Shown one piece after another: positions 39,757-47,659 of a DNA stretch of 58,785 nt (position 1 is the first letter of the stretch; every line of letters starts with the position of its first letter). The stretch covers positions 1 to 58,785 of the forward strand of contig JAFTPE010000023.1 in NCBI GenBank assembly GCA_017463425.1, written 5' to 3'. The translations under genes and the position numbers were made by a program. The notes under the pieces are model-generated. The model had not been told where the DNA came from. It saw nothing but the letters and a program-made list of their open reading frames with translations, and ran no database searches. The DNA is from Clostridia bacterium. Its GTDB lineage: Bacteria > Bacillota > Clostridia > Christensenellales > Borkfalkiaceae.

Positions 39757-42700
39757 ATGGGAAACAGGTTTACCGACGAACAACGGGCGGCAATCGAGGC
39801 GCAGGGCAAAACGATTGTATCCGCCTCCGCAGGCAGCGGAAAAACGACGGTTATGATAGAAAAAATTATCCGTCTTATCAAATCGGGATGCAGCGTAGAA
39901 GAAGTGTTGGCGGTTACGTTTACGAAAAAGGCCGCGGCGCAGATGAAGGAAAAGTTAAGCAAAGAACTGATTGAGGCGATCAATGCCGAGGAAACGAGCG
40001 CGGAGAAACGAGCGGAATTGAAAAAACGGTTGTCGGAAGTGCCTAGTGCGGATATTTCGACCATTCATTCCTTTTGCGCGAAACTGATACGCAGTCATTT
40101 CTTTATTGCGGGCGTGGACAACGCTTTTAAAGTGATCGGTGGGGACGATGCTGAGGGAAAAGCCTTGAAAAATGCGGCTTTGGACGAAGTTTTGGACGAG
40201 GGATACGAAAGCAAAGACGAAAAATTTTTACGGCTCTTGTCTGTGTATTGGAGAAAAAAGAGCGACAACGCTCTGAGAAAAATTTTTATGACGGCGTATG
40301 AAACGTTGCGAAATCGAGCCGATTATCGTGAATATTTACAAAGGTCGGGAAATTATGACGAAAAGACGTTTGATTGCGTTTGCGCCGATTTGTTTACGCG
40401 TTTGAAAGACAAGTGCGCGTATTATTTGGGACTGTTGGAGGCGGAACGGGCGTATTTTGAGGAGATACAAGCCCTTTCCCAAAGCAAATTATCTAGCGAA
40501 TTGATAGAATGTTTGCAAGAAATTTGCGCCGCGTCTGGATATTTTGAGGCTTGCGCGGTACAAAAACCAAAATTTACGCAGAATAGATCGAGCAAAAACG
40601 ACGACGAAATCAAGCGAGAACATATAGAAAAATTGGCTTTCTTAAAGACGAAAGTCGTAAAAATTTTCGAGGACGAGTTGGAGAAAACGCTGTCCTATCA
40701 AGAGGAATTGGAGCGTTTTTTACAATCGGGGGAAACGGCGGCGGCTTTGGCGGAATATCTGATAAAATTCGACGATGCGTATGCGAAGAAAAAGACGGAA
40801 CGTGGCGTTTTGGATTATAACGATTTGGAACATAAAGCGTTGGAACTTTTGAAAAATGAAACGATTGTGTGTGAAATGCAAGAAAAATACCGCTACGTGT
40901 TCGTGGACGAATATCAGGACGTAAACCCCGTGCAGGAAGAAATTATTTCTCGGCTTAGCGGTGAAAATTTGTTTTTGGTAGGCGACGTCAAACAATCCAT
41001 TTATGGGTTTCGAGGCAGCAAATCGAAATTTTTCGTGGAAAAACAGCGGGAATTTGAGAAAACGGGCGGAAACAATTTGGCAATGACAAGGAATTTCCGA
41101 AGCGCAGACGAAGTGCTAAATGCTGTGAATACGCAGTTTTCCCTTGCAATGAATTTGCAAACTTGTAACGTAGATTATTCTGCCGATTCTTATATGGAGA
41201 GGGGGGGCAGGTACGCGTTGAACAGCGGAAAGGTGCGGATTCATTTTCTTGGGAAAGAGGAAAAAACGCCGATAGAAAGGCGAGGCGTGTATTCGGTAAA
41301 GGAAAAGACGGGAAAGCGAGGACAGAGCGAAAGCCTTGCGGCGAAAACCATTCGCGCGATTATAGAAGAAGAACGAAAACACAAAATTTTTGACGCGGAT
41401 TTAGGCGAATACCGTATGGCGCAATATTCGGATATCGCCATTTTATCCCGTAAAAAGCAAGGACAAATTGCGGAAACGGTGGCGGCGCTGTCTGCCGAGG
41501 GGATACCCGTTAGCGCGGCGGCGGCTGTAAACGTATGCGCGTATGCCGAAGTGAAAACTTTGATAGATATTTTGTCCTTGATAGACAACGCTCAGCAGGA
41601 CGTACCGCTTTGTAGCGCGTTGCTATCTTCCATGGGCGGTTTTAGCGCGGACGAACTGACTTTGATACGGCTTGCGTACAAGGAAGAAACGTTTTTCCGT
41701 TGCGCGTGCCGTAAATACGCTGAGGAAAAATCGGATATGGTAGCGTATAAGTTGCAGAAATTTTACGAATATTTTGAAAAAATACGCAATCTTTCGCGTG
41801 TTTTGGATACAGGGGAATTGTTGACGAAACTTTTGTCGGAAACGCGTATGGAGGCGGATTTTTTATCGCGTGAAAACGGAGTGGCTTGTATGCGACGAAT
41901 CCATAGATTTATAGAAGAAACCGCCGTCCCCGAACCGCTTTGCGTGCATGCGTTTTTAGAGCGTTTGCGTGATTTGGAATACACGGTGGAATACAGCGAA
42001 AACGGCGGAGAGGATTCGGTGAAAGCGTTGACGATGCATTCGTCTAAAGGGTTGGAATATCCAATCGTAATTTTGGACAATCTCAGCGCGCCGTTCCGAG
42101 GGCTGGACCACGACGAAGTGTTCGTAGAAGAAACGTACGGGCTAGCGCCGCGCGCATTTGACGTAGTAAAAATGACGAAAAGTTCGACGCTTTTGAGGCG
42201 GTTGCATGAGGAAAAGGAGGCTAGTGGGGCGATTGCAGACGAACTGAATTTGTATTACGTTGCGTTGACGCGCGCAAAGCATACGTTGCATATGTTGTTT
42301 GAAAAACCGTCCGTGATGCCAAACGTGCGCTATGCAAAATCGTTTGCGGAATTTACCGATTTTAAGGTGTGGCAACAGTATGTGGAGAGGGAAGAAACGC
42401 CCGATTTGCCTAAGCAGGAGCGTACGGCGTTTGTATTCAAGCCCGACGAAACGTTGACGCGCGAAATTATGGATTCGTTTTTATGGCAATATCCGCATAC
42501 GGGTTGCGAAAATTTGCCTGTGAAAAGCTCGGCGACGGCGCTGATGACAGACGACGGGCATACGACAGGCGCGGAAATAAAAGGCTTTGGTCAAGGTTCT
42601 ATCAAAGAAACCTTATTAACGCAAGGCTTGTTTGACGACGAGGCGTCGGAAAAAGACAGTACGAGCGTAGAATTGGGTTTGGCGTATCACGCTTTTTTGG

Positions 42701-43212
42701 AACGGTTTGATTTTTCTTTATTATTTGATGAAAACGGAGAAAAAGCGAGTGAGAATGTTTTAAAAGAGCGTATTTTGGACGTGGTTACGCGTATGAAAGA
42801 GGAAAATGCAGACGAAGCGAATCTGCTAGACGTGGAAAAATTGCGCGAAATTTTATCCAATCAAGTGTTTTTTGAGCTGGCTGGAATGCGTTTGTATAAG
42901 GAACAACAGTTTTTGGTATCGTTGCCGATTGAAAAAACCTACGAAACGTATGATAAAACGGCGTTTTGCGGTGATGCGCAAAAGGAGGAAACGTTGTTTC
43001 AAGGCGCAATCGATTTGTTGGCGGTGGGCGAAGACGAGGCGCGCATTATCGATTATAAATATTCTCGAAAAGGCGAAGAAGAACTTCGCGCGCATTATAT
43101 GCCTCAACTGAAATTGTATCGATTGGCGGTGTCGAAGATTTTGGGATTGGATGAGGGTAAAATTCGTTGTGTTATCGTGAATATTTATCGCGGATTTCAA
43201 GTGGATATGTAA
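39757..43212 (+). CDS. addA: ATP-dependent helicase/nuclease subunit A (AddA)
   Basis: AddA is the UvrD/SF1 helicase and second nuclease of AddAB. The ATG at 39757 follows tgaggaggacggacga; an upstream frame overlapping addB is rejected. The product is 1151 aa. Motif I is SASAGSGKTT near residue 25, motif II VFVDEYQDVNP, motif III VGDVKQSIYGFRGS, motif V MHSSKGLEYPIV and motif VI LYYVALTRAKHTL. The C-terminal nuclease has RIIDYKYSRKGEEEL. The 19-base motif at 41201-41222 encodes GGRYALNSG in the middle of the helicase. Confidence 0.95.
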   Translation: MGNRFTDEQRAAIEAQGKTIVSASAGSGKTTVMIEKIIRLIKSGCSVEEVLAVTFTKKAAAQMKEKLSKELIEAINAEETSAEKRAELKKRLSEVPSADISTIHSFCAKLIRSHFFIAGVDNAFKVIGGDDAEGKALKNAALDEVLDEGYESKDEKFLRLLSVYWRKKSDNALRKIFMTAYETLRNRADYREYLQRSGNYDEKTFDCVCADLFTRLKDKCAYYLGLLEAERAYFEEIQALSQSKLSSELIECLQEICAASGYFEACAVQKPKFTQNRSSKNDDEIKREHIEKLAFLKTKVVKIFEDELEKTLSYQEELERFLQSGETAAALAEYLIKFDDAYAKKKTERGVLDYNDLEHKALELLKNETIVCEMQEKYRYVFVDEYQDVNPVQEEIISRLSGENLFLVGDVKQSIYGFRGSKSKFFVEKQREFEKTGGNNLAMTRNFRSADEVLNAVNTQFSLAMNLQTCNVDYSADSYMERGGRYALNSGKVRIHFLGKEEKTPIERRGVYSVKEKTGKRGQSESLAAKTIRAIIEEERKHKIFDADLGEYRMAQYSDIAILSRKKQGQIAETVAALSAEGIPVSAAAAVNVCAYAEVKTLIDILSLIDNAQQDVPLCSALLSSMGGFSADELTLIRLAYKEETFFRCACRKYAEEKSDMVAYKLQKFYEYFEKIRNLSRVLDTGELLTKLLSETRMEADFLSRENGVACMRRIHRFIEETAVPEPLCVHAFLERLRDLEYTVEYSENGGEDSVKALTMHSSKGLEYPIVILDNLSAPFRGLDHDEVFVEETYGLAPRAFDVVKMTKSSTLLRRLHEEKEASGAIADELNLYYVALTRAKHTLHMLFEKPSVMPNVRYAKSFAEFTDFKVWQQYVEREETPDLPKQERTAFVFKPDETLTREIMDSFLWQYPHTGCENLPVKSSATALMTDDGHTTGAEIKGFGQGSIKETLLTQGLFDDEASEKDSTSVELGLAYHAFLERFDFSLLFDENGEKASENVLKERILDVVTRMKEENADEANLLDVEKLREILSNQVFFELAGMRLYKEQQFLVSLPIEKTYETYDKTAFCGDAQKEETLFQGAIDLLAVGEDEARIIDYKYSRKGEEELRAHYMPQLKLYRLAVSKILGLDEGKIRCVIVNIYRGFQVDM

Positions 43213-43226
43213 GCGAGTGAAAATTG

Positions 43227-43243
43227 TTCAACGCGTACCTGCC
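43227..43243 (-). repeat. Copy of the 19-base dispersed motif (intergenic, reverse)
   Basis: TTCAACGCGTACCTGCC on the plus strand lies 15 bases after the addA stop, i.e. GGCAGGTACGCGTTGAA on the minus strand. Confidence 0.75.
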
Positions 43244-43309
43244 TATCACGTTTTAGGAAAGAAGTTCAGGTTAAAATACAAAAAAAGACAAAAAATGTGA
43301 AAATTAAAT

Positions 43310-43365
43310 AAAAAATGCGCCTGCCTTTTGGGAATAGTTTATACGCTTGAAAGGAGGCGTTTTTT
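43310..43365 (+). terminator. Terminator-like hairpin enclosing the ribosome site of the next gene
   Basis: A6-tg-CGCCT-g-CCTTT (43310-43328) pairs with AAAGG-AGGCG-T6 (43350-43365). The right arm contains the Shine-Dalgarno sequence AAAGGAGG and its T-run ends at the base before the ATG at 43366. Confidence 0.65.
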
Positions 43366-44022
43366 ATGTATTTTTTTGATTGGTTGGCAAAATTGCTTGG
43401 GACAAACGGAAATTTGGGCGTGGCTATGATTACGATTGCTACGTTGCTAATCGTGGCGTTGACTTTGGGATACGTTTGCAAAGAAAGAAACGTGTATATT
43501 GCGTTTTGCGTGTTGATCGGCGGCGGTGTTTGCGCTGCTTTGTCTGCATTGGATATGCACGCGGACGCGAATAGGATATGTTTGTCCTTATTTTTTATGG
43601 TCGGAGGGGTGAATTATCTATTGTTGACGGCGTTTTTCGCCTTGCGCGAACGGGTACTTCGTCGTCGTAAACAACGCGCGGAAATTGCCCGTCGATTGTT
43701 GTATACTTTGCCTGAAAAAGACAATTCGTATATCCGCGCGCGTTTGAATACTGCCTTGAACGGAGAGGAAAACGAAACGGAAACGCGTTTTTTAGAAGAG
43801 GACGAGGGGCAAAAGGCATTGGTGCGGTTGGAACACGTACGAAAGTTGTTGACGAAAATAAAAGAAGCGCCCCTGACAAAAGCGGAGCGCCTCGAATCGG
43901 AGGAGATGACGAAACTGTTTGCGGCGTATTTGGGTAAGAGAAAATGGAGCTCTAGCGACGTGCGCGTCGTCAACGAATTGTTTTCCGCGCTGTTGAAATT
44001 GTCGGCAAAATATTCCGTTTGA
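43366..44022 (+). CDS. Unknown membrane protein (218 aa) downstream of addA
   Basis: No family is recognised. The N-terminal half holds three membrane helices (about 18-36, 43-62 and 71-93, including NYLLLTAFFAL). The C-terminal half is cytoplasmic and charged, starting with RERVLRRRKQRAE and then two predicted helical bundles (RLEHVRKLLTKIKEAPLTKAER). It may be a structural or adaptor protein. Expression is likely gated by the hairpin that covers its ribosome site. There is no promoter between addA and this gene apart from read-through. Confidence 0.6.
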   Translation: MYFFDWLAKLLGTNGNLGVAMITIATLLIVALTLGYVCKERNVYIAFCVLIGGGVCAALSALDMHADANRICLSLFFMVGGVNYLLLTAFFALRERVLRRRKQRAEIARRLLYTLPEKDNSYIRARLNTALNGEENETETRFLEEDEGQKALVRLEHVRKLLTKIKEAPLTKAERLESEEMTKLFAAYLGKRKWSSSDVRVVNELFSALLKLSAKYSV

Positions 44023-44042
44023 CGATATGCGTCGTGTTCGTT

Positions 44043-44627
44043 TTAGGAAAAAGATTGAAAAGGCGGTAAGGAAAGCGTCAACGCAATCAGTCGTCCGTTT
44101 TGAATTGCATTTCGTAAAATTGGACGGGTAACGACGGGGTTCGTTTTGTCTGAAAAATGCGACACGAGAGGGGCAGGTATGCGTTGACCAAGAGGAAAAG
44201 GTTGTTCTTTTCGTAAAATCAACGCGTCTGCACCGTTGGCGATAGACAAAATGGAATGGCTGACGTTTGTATCTGTGAGTAGACGAATGGCGGCATAATT
44301 TTGCAATTCGACGTCGGCAACGTTGCCTAAAAACACTCCGTCGTTGGAATATACAGGCATACCGATAAAAATTTTCACGCAATTTTTAGGCACGACGGAA
44401 CGTAATTTGGACAAATGAATTTGGTCGTTGATTGCGCATACGGAAGAAATGCCGACGGCAAAATCCGCGTTTGCGCTTTGCGAGGCGGAATGTTTTGCAT
44501 TAAAAATGCTGGAACAAAACAGATATTTTACGGCGTGGGATTTTAAAGAAATTCCAACGCCAAGACAAACGCCGCGGCGGTTGTTGCCAACGAATACGGG
44601 TTTTGGCGTAAGATCGGTGAGAAACAT
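44043..44627 (-). CDS. PRC-barrel-like protein (194 aa)
   Basis: The ATG at 44627 follows cggaggttttctct; the longer frame upstream is rejected. Two similar beta-barrel units are visible: KPVFVGNNRRGVCLGVGISL at the start and IGMPVYSNDGVFLGNVADVEL near the middle. Both carry the G..V....G..LG.V.D pattern of PRC-barrel domains (YlmC/YmxH-like). PRC barrels bind RNA-associated or photosynthetic partners in different families; no role can be assigned here. The C-terminal part contains the 19-base motif (44170-44187 on the plus strand), here encoding GQRIPAPL in the antisense frame. Confidence 0.55.
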   Translation of the reverse strand: MFLTDLTPKPVFVGNNRRGVCLGVGISLKSHAVKYLFCSSIFNAKHSASQSANADFAVGISSVCAINDQIHLSKLRSVVPKNCVKIFIGMPVYSNDGVFLGNVADVELQNYAAIRLLTDTNVSHSILSIANGADALILRKEQPFPLGQRIPAPLVSHFSDKTNPVVTRPILRNAIQNGRLIALTLSLPPFQSFS

Positions 44628-44739
44628 AGAGAAAACCTCCGAATAAAATGAGTTGATTTTATCATAACAAACCTGCAAAGGAAAAAAAGAAAAGATTTAA
44701 TTTTTTTTTGGCGAATTTTGAAAAAACATATGAAAATGC

Positions 44740-44768
44740 TTGCCAAAAAAGGAAAAGTTTGATAAAAT
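44740..44768 (+). promoter_or_regulatory. Promoter of tRNA-Gln
   Basis: TTGCCA (44740-44745), 17 bases, TAAAAT (44763-44768). Confidence 0.65.
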
Positions 44769-44812
44769 AACGCACGTAAACGTAGTGGTTTTACGTTTTG
44801 TAATAAAAATAT

Positions 44813-44887
44813 TGGGGCGTCGCCAAGCGGTAAGGCAACGGACTCTGACTCCGTCATTCGGGTGTTCGAATCACTTCGCCCCAGCCA
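44813..44887 (+). tRNA. tRNA-Gln (anticodon CTG)
   Basis: The acceptor stem TGGGGCG/CGCCCCA has the U1-A72 pair typical of tRNA-Gln. The anticodon stem ACGGA/TCCGT encloses CTCTGAC, with CTG at positions 34-36. The T loop is TTCGAAT, and the encoded CCA ends at 44887. The T stem has two G-U pairs. The usual TTG-reading tRNA-Gln must lie elsewhere. Confidence 0.93.
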
Positions 44888-44888
44888 G

Positions 44889-44925
44889 AAAAAATTCGAC
44901 AAGTTTTGACTTGTCGAATTTTTTT
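44889..44925 (+). terminator. Terminator after tRNA-Gln
   Basis: AATTCGACAAGT/ACTTGTCGAATT with loop TTTG and a T7 run. Confidence 0.9.
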
Positions 44926-45093
44926 ATCCAAGCATAGGCTTAATAGGTCATCACCGTGGGGTAGCGCATCACCGAGGACGCAGTTTCTGTGGTTTGATTT
45001 CACGTGAAAACTTATAAAATATGGGAAAGTTTTACTTGGCGCGCATTTTAACGGTTAAAAAGGGAAAAAATTGAGGAAAAAGGCGCAAAAAAA

Positions 45094-45158
45094 GATAGTA
45101 GACAGCCAAACACTCATTGAGCATCAGCTCTGATTTCACAAAGAAATCCGCTACTATC
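45094..45158. other. Three-way-junction-like inverted repeat in a long intergenic region
   Basis: GATAGTAG (45094-45101) pairs with CTACTATC (45151-45158). Inside are GAGC-ATCA-GCTC and GATTTC-ACAAA-GAAATC. On the minus strand the structure is followed by seven T, like a terminator-ended RNA. The rest of the 44926-45490 gap holds the 173-bp repeat and the promoter of the next gene. I see nothing else in 44930-45090 except a short direct repeat of CATCACCG. Confidence 0.45.
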
Positions 45159-45172
45159 ATCAAAAGTATAAA

Positions 45173-45344
45173 CCATATTTTAGAAGAAAAAGCAATGGAT
45201 TGAAAAGATTTTTTTTGTTTTATTTGAGGGGATACGCTCGACTACATTCACTACGTTCATTTCGCTCGGTATGACAGGACTACCACCCTTTGTAGAGAAC
45301 AGTCTTGACGGTTGTGCGATTTACAATAAAAAATCGTTGACTTT
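45173..45344. repeat. 173-bp repeat, copy 2
   Basis: Second copy of 10703-10875, from CCATATTTTAGAAG to GTTGACTTT, in the same orientation. Unlike copy 1, no promoter -10 box follows its right end. Confidence 0.9.
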
Positions 45345-45428
45345 AATTAAAAGGAAAAGTCAAGCAAAAATGGATAAAAATACGAGAAATTTCTTAAAAC
45401 GCTTAAATTAGGGGATAATTAAAATTCA

Positions 45429-45457
45429 TTGACAAACGGCTTGTTTTTTGGTATACT
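45429..45457 (+). promoter_or_regulatory. Promoter of the 412-aa lipoprotein gene
   Basis: TTGACA (45429-45434), 17 bases, TATACT (45452-45457). Confidence 0.78.
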
Positions 45458-45490
45458 ATTTTTGCGTGAAAAGATAAGGGAGGAAGGGCA

Positions 45491-46729
45491 ATGTTGACGA
45501 GAAAAAAAGGTTGGATTGTTTCAATTTTGACAATATTTATCGCTTGTTTGATGTTAGGGTGTTCTTCTTGCGATATCAATCAAGACGATACGCCGTCGCA
45601 GTTGGAGGGGAATATCCGTTACACGGAATTTACTGTTCGTTGCGATTACGGACAGTATAAAAAGGACGAATTGACGATTTTGCTAAACGACAGCAATTTG
45701 TTTTTTAACCCTGACGAATATTTTATAGACTTGATTGCAGGCGACGTGATAAAAGTGGGGTATACAGGTGAAATGTATTTGCAAGAAACCTATCCTTCCA
45801 CTGTTGTTATCCAAGACGGAGAGGTGAAATCGGTTGTCAAAATCGCGGCGCAGGTGGTGGAATTGGAGTATACAAAAGACGGTTTGTTTGCAAAATCGGG
45901 ACGTCCGCTTGCCAAAGAGCAACCTCAATACGTGATTTCTTCGGATAACAGCTATCAGAGTCTGTCAAATACATACGAAAACAAGACGTTATACGGTACG
46001 TATCCAACGCGTTTTTGCGACGAGGGCGTTGATGCGAATATGTCGGCAACAATAAACCTCTCAGCAATTTACGATTACGACCCGAGGTTTCCCGTACAGG
46101 CAAATCAAGTGTTTCCTTGGATTGACGAATTAGAACAATCAGATATCCTTTCCGTGAAAAAGGAATATAGCGACAATGGGCTTGAAAATGGCGAATTTAT
46201 TTCGATAATAGAAAGCACATCACAATCGGATATCGAACAAGTGTTTTCATTTTTGCAAATGCTGGGTTTTAAAAAACTTTTGGAAAACGAACCGACGAGA
46301 GATGAGGTAAGAACGACGTTGACAATACGTACCGATAAGGGGACGTATACCGTTGTTCGAAGTGGCGGCGATTATATCGGAAACGGCGTTGGATACGTGG
46401 CGAATAAGGATATTCCCGATTTGACGGCGGGGGAAACGTATTATAGATTTTCGACGAAGGCAACGACGAATACGTTGAACGTTTACGGTGAGCAAATTAG
46501 AACTTACGAAAATATAGAAGATATTATAGGCAAACTTGTATTTAAAGAAACACAAATGGTTTCGGATAAAGTGAAAAAATACGTTTTGTATTCGGATTTT
46601 TATTGGCTATATCTGTTTGACGAAACACATTTTTGGTTGGAAGAGGGAGAGAATAAAGACCGATTGTTTGAAATCGTAGGGGAAACGGATTTTTTAAAAA
46701 TATTCCAAGCATATCCTATAGAAAAATAA
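45491..46729 (+). CDS. Hypothetical lipoprotein (412 aa)
   Basis: No family is recognised. The signal MLTRKKGWIVSILTIFIACL is followed by lipobox MLGCSSC near residue 24. The mature part is a beta-rich protein (EFTVRCDYGQYKKDELTILL; RTTLTIRTDKGTYTVVRSGG) with many Asp, Glu, Tyr and Thr and no obvious catalytic motif. It stands alone behind a consensus promoter and the ribosome site gggagg, and it is followed by a long AT-rich gap. A role in the cell envelope is all that can be inferred. Confidence 0.65.
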   Translation: MLTRKKGWIVSILTIFIACLMLGCSSCDINQDDTPSQLEGNIRYTEFTVRCDYGQYKKDELTILLNDSNLFFNPDEYFIDLIAGDVIKVGYTGEMYLQETYPSTVVIQDGEVKSVVKIAAQVVELEYTKDGLFAKSGRPLAKEQPQYVISSDNSYQSLSNTYENKTLYGTYPTRFCDEGVDANMSATINLSAIYDYDPRFPVQANQVFPWIDELEQSDILSVKKEYSDNGLENGEFISIIESTSQSDIEQVFSFLQMLGFKKLLENEPTRDEVRTTLTIRTDKGTYTVVRSGGDYIGNGVGYVANKDIPDLTAGETYYRFSTKATTNTLNVYGEQIRTYENIEDIIGKLVFKETQMVSDKVKKYVLYSDFYWLYLFDETHFWLEEGENKDRLFEIVGETDFLKIFQAYPIEK

Positions 46730-46818
46730 AGTCTGTTTTTTCAAAATATGACAAAATTTTCATTTCTTTTGTGAAAATTTTACAAACAAAAAAACAGAAG
46801 AAAATTTTCGCCCTGCGG

Positions 46819-46847
46819 TTGCCTTTTTTAAATATTTTTGTTATAAT
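46819..46847 (+). promoter_or_regulatory. Promoter of the purine operon
   Basis: TTGCCT (46819-46824), 17 bases, TATAAT (46842-46847). The transcript would start near 46854, giving a leader of about 255 nt before purE. Confidence 0.75.
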
Positions 46848-46905
46848 AATAACGATAGGTGGGTAAGAAGAAAAGAGGAGAAAACGAAAACAAAGAGGGC
46901 GCTAT

Positions 46906-47031
46906 ATGAAACGAATGAAAAATGTAGGAAAACTTGGGCTGTTCGGAACGTTTTCCGTTTGCGAAAACCCTAGTCGAATTGCGCCTTTTTTTCAGGCAAA
47001 AAGCGCTATTTTTGATAAAACGAACAAATAA
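46906..47031 (+). CDS. 41-codon leader ORF ahead of purE
   Basis: An ORF of 41 codons lies wholly inside the leader. It begins MKRMKNVGKLGLFGTFSV, contains CENPSRIAPFFQ and ends FDKTNK. The ATG at 46906 has gaggg six bases upstream. Its stop (47029-47031) is seven bases before an intrinsic terminator. Several stems within it can form in alternative ways (GGAAAAC/GTTTTCC; GGGCGC at 46898 with GCGCC at 46981, followed by T7). This is the arrangement expected for translation-coupled attenuation of purine synthesis. The amino-acid content does not favour one residue, so the signal is not a simple amino-acid sensor. Confidence 0.5.
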   Translation: MKRMKNVGKLGLFGTFSVCENPSRIAPFFQAKSAIFDKTNK

Positions 47032-47037
47032 AACGGG

Positions 47038-47064
47038 AGGAGTGCAACGTCGCGCTCCTTTTTT
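47038..47064 (+). terminator. Attenuator-type terminator ahead of purE
   Basis: AGGAGTGC/GCGCTCCT with loop AACGTC and six T, downstream of the operon promoter and 47 bases before purE. Confidence 0.8.
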
Positions 47065-47110
47065 CGTCAATATTTTGATAAAATGAAAAATAAAAACGGA
47101 GTGAAAAGAT

Positions 47111-47599
47111 ATGAGTAAAGTTGGAATTTTAATGGGTAGCAAATCGGATTTTGACGTGGTGAAACCTGCGGTAAACGTATTGAAAAAATTTGGCGTAGAA
47201 ACGGAAGTTCGCGTCATTTCCGCGCACCGTACCCCCGACGAGGCGCACGAATACGCAGCTACGGCAAGAGAACGTGGGGTTGAGGTGTTGATTTGCGCAG
47301 CTGGCAAAGCGGCGCATCTTGGCGGCGTGATAGCGGCGCTCACCACTTTGCCCGTAATCGGATTGCCTGTGAAAACGGACATGATGGGCGGTTTGGATAG
47401 TTTGCTTTCTATTGTACAGATGCCTGCGGGGATTCCCGTGGCGACGGTGGGCGTAAACGGCGGAGAGAACGCAGGGTTGTTGGCGTTACAGATTTTGGGA
47501 ATCAAATATCCCGAAATCGAAAAACAGTTGGCAGATTATAAAAAAGCAATGCAAGAAAAAATCAACGCGGACGATAAAGCGTTGCAAGAATTATTGTAA
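47111..47599 (+). CDS. purE: N5-carboxyaminoimidazole ribonucleotide mutase
   Basis: PurE shifts the carboxyl group of N5-CAIR to CAIR in de novo purine synthesis. At 162 aa it is the class I form: GSKSDFDVV at residue 9, SAHRTPDE with the catalytic His, [11 protein letters not shown] and [13 protein letters not shown]. PurK, which makes N5-CAIR in class I organisms, is not in this operon. It is the first gene of purE-F-M-N-D-L, behind the leader described above, with acggagtgaaaag as ribosome site. Confidence 0.94.
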   Translation: MSKVGILMGSKSDFDVVKPAVNVLKKFGVETEVRVISAHRTPDEAHEYAATARERGVEVLICAAGKAAHLGGVIAALTTLPVIGLPVKTDMMGGLDSLLSIVQMPAGIPVATVGVNGGENAGLLALQILGIKYPEIEKQLADYKKAMQEKINADDKALQELL

Positions 47600-47659
47600 G
47601 GATACGGCGGAAAACGTTGTCGGGAAAAGATGAAAAGACAAAGGAGGATTTAAGTAATT

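Noticed and set aside
45094..45158. Hammerhead ribozyme
   Set aside because: CTGATG occurs on the minus strand, but the rest of the catalytic core is missing.
46854..47110. Purine or PRPP riboswitch before purE
   Set aside because: I could not align the leader with the core nucleotides of either class; a covariance-model scan is still needed.
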